Positions 63,383 through 64,000 of a stretch of 64,000 bases of DNA are shown here, one piece after another. The stretch spans positions 2,920,001 through 2,984,000 of the forward strand of contig OX442324.1 of assembly GCA_949358305.1 (NCBI GenBank), in the 5' to 3' direction. The number at the start of each line of letters is the position of its first letter. The stretch's first letter is position 1. The position numbers were made by a program, and so were the translations under genes. The stretch is from Strigamia acuminata (lineage: Eukaryota > Arthropoda > Chilopoda > Geophilomorpha > Linotaeniidae). Under the pieces are notes generated by a model, which was given only the letters and a program-made list of their open reading frames with translations, was not told the DNA's origin and did no database searches.

Positions 63383-64000
63383 ATATGATTCAAAAATGTC
63401 ATATCCTGAAGTGAAAACGAGGTTATCAACTTACAACATTTAAGCGGATACCCTGTGTCGTGTTTTTCACATTGTCACGGTGTCTGATCCCACATGAATA
63501 TAATAATAACAAAAAAAAAAAAACAACAAAATGTTTTTACATTTCATTATGAAATTTTATTACAGTATCCATTTTGTGAAAATTTTCCAACTACGTAAAC
63601 ATCAATTTCCATAAATTTCTATTGAAAGAAAACACGGCTGTTTGCTATGGAATATTCCTATGAGCTTCGGGTTTTCTCTATTGCTCATGCAAGAGGGCTG
63701 TCAGTACTCAGTAAGGCCTTGATTTTGAATTCACTGGCTCACCGTTACGCCGGAAGCCAAAAAGGAAGAAATATTCTCGTGCATGCAAACACAAGAGTTC
63801 TCTGTGGTCACCAATTTCAGTGGCGTAAATTTCAGGCGTATGTAAACACAGAGAACTCTATCCCTGCTGGGCACCAAGCTACTTCTAGAATAAGAGCAGA
63901 TTGCATCTTGTGCAATGCTGGATGCAAAAAGTTTATTACTTCATATAGCTCAGCCATGATCTGTAAAAGCTGAACATGCGGCATTACTATTCACTTCACG
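63383..64000. other. Non-genic end of window
   Basis: A 108-codon frame at 63647-63973 shows no family resemblance. It encloses a 13-bp perfect inverted pair (63794-63806 and 63847-63859), so it is more likely repeat DNA than a gene. Confidence 0.3.

Noticed and set aside
63647-63973. 108-residue open frame
   Set aside because: No family resemblance, no start context worth noting, and it spans a perfect 13-bp inverted pair.

Overview
The window is nuclear DNA of an invertebrate animal, AT-rich (about two-thirds A+T by eye). It carries intron-dense genes with clear animal orthologues: SCOC, COA5, an SLC16 transporter, GTPBP8, THOC2, CLYBL, AMD1, CDK8, Scm, ISCU and ARL13B. ARL13B implies a ciliated animal. 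An Scm with two FCS fingers, and CLYBL and GTPBP8 together, do not fix the phylum, so I do not name a species. Most introns are 50-120 bp. I rebuilt the coding exons by hand from splice signals, and for almost every gene the exon lengths sum to an intact reading frame.

Layout: 0.6-6.3 kb holds SCOC(+), COA5(-), a monocarboxylate-transporter-like SLC16 gene(+) and an unrecognised multi-pass membrane protein(+). 6.6-11.4 kb is a young Ty3/gypsy LTR retrotransposon with identical LTRs and a perfect 5-bp target duplication, but apparently no capsid region. 11.4-16.5 kb is a patchwork of decayed LTR leaders, local duplications, a short Gly-X-Y stretch and a broken coiled-coil reading frame. 16.6-51.9 kb is gene-dense: GTPBP8(+), THOC2(-), CLYBL(+), AMD1(-), CDK8(+), Scm(-), ISCU(+), ARL13B(-), two tRNA-Leu(UAA) genes, a dead hAT transposase and a leucine-rich-repeat gene(+). 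52-64 kb has no gene I can defend. It holds MITE-like elements, a large hairpin, a 23-bp satellite and simple repeats.

The genes do not form a pathway. Several concern mitochondria (COA5, GTPBP8, CLYBL, ISCU). THOC2, CDK8 (Mediator kinase) and Scm (Polycomb) act in transcription, chromatin or mRNA export. AMD1 makes polyamine precursor. They alternate strictly in strand, giving head-to-head pairs with 420-690 bp between start codons (COA5/SLC16, THOC2/CLYBL, AMD1/CDK8, Scm/ISCU), probably shared promoter regions.

Most notable observations: four GC-AG introns in four different genes, three TA-flanked MITEs sitting in or beside AT-rich simple repeats, an apparent frame break in the 3' part of THOC2, an exon-like readthrough tail in CLYBL, the capsid-less but otherwise intact retrotransposon, and the odd 12-16 kb patchwork. 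I found no clearly new biological system.
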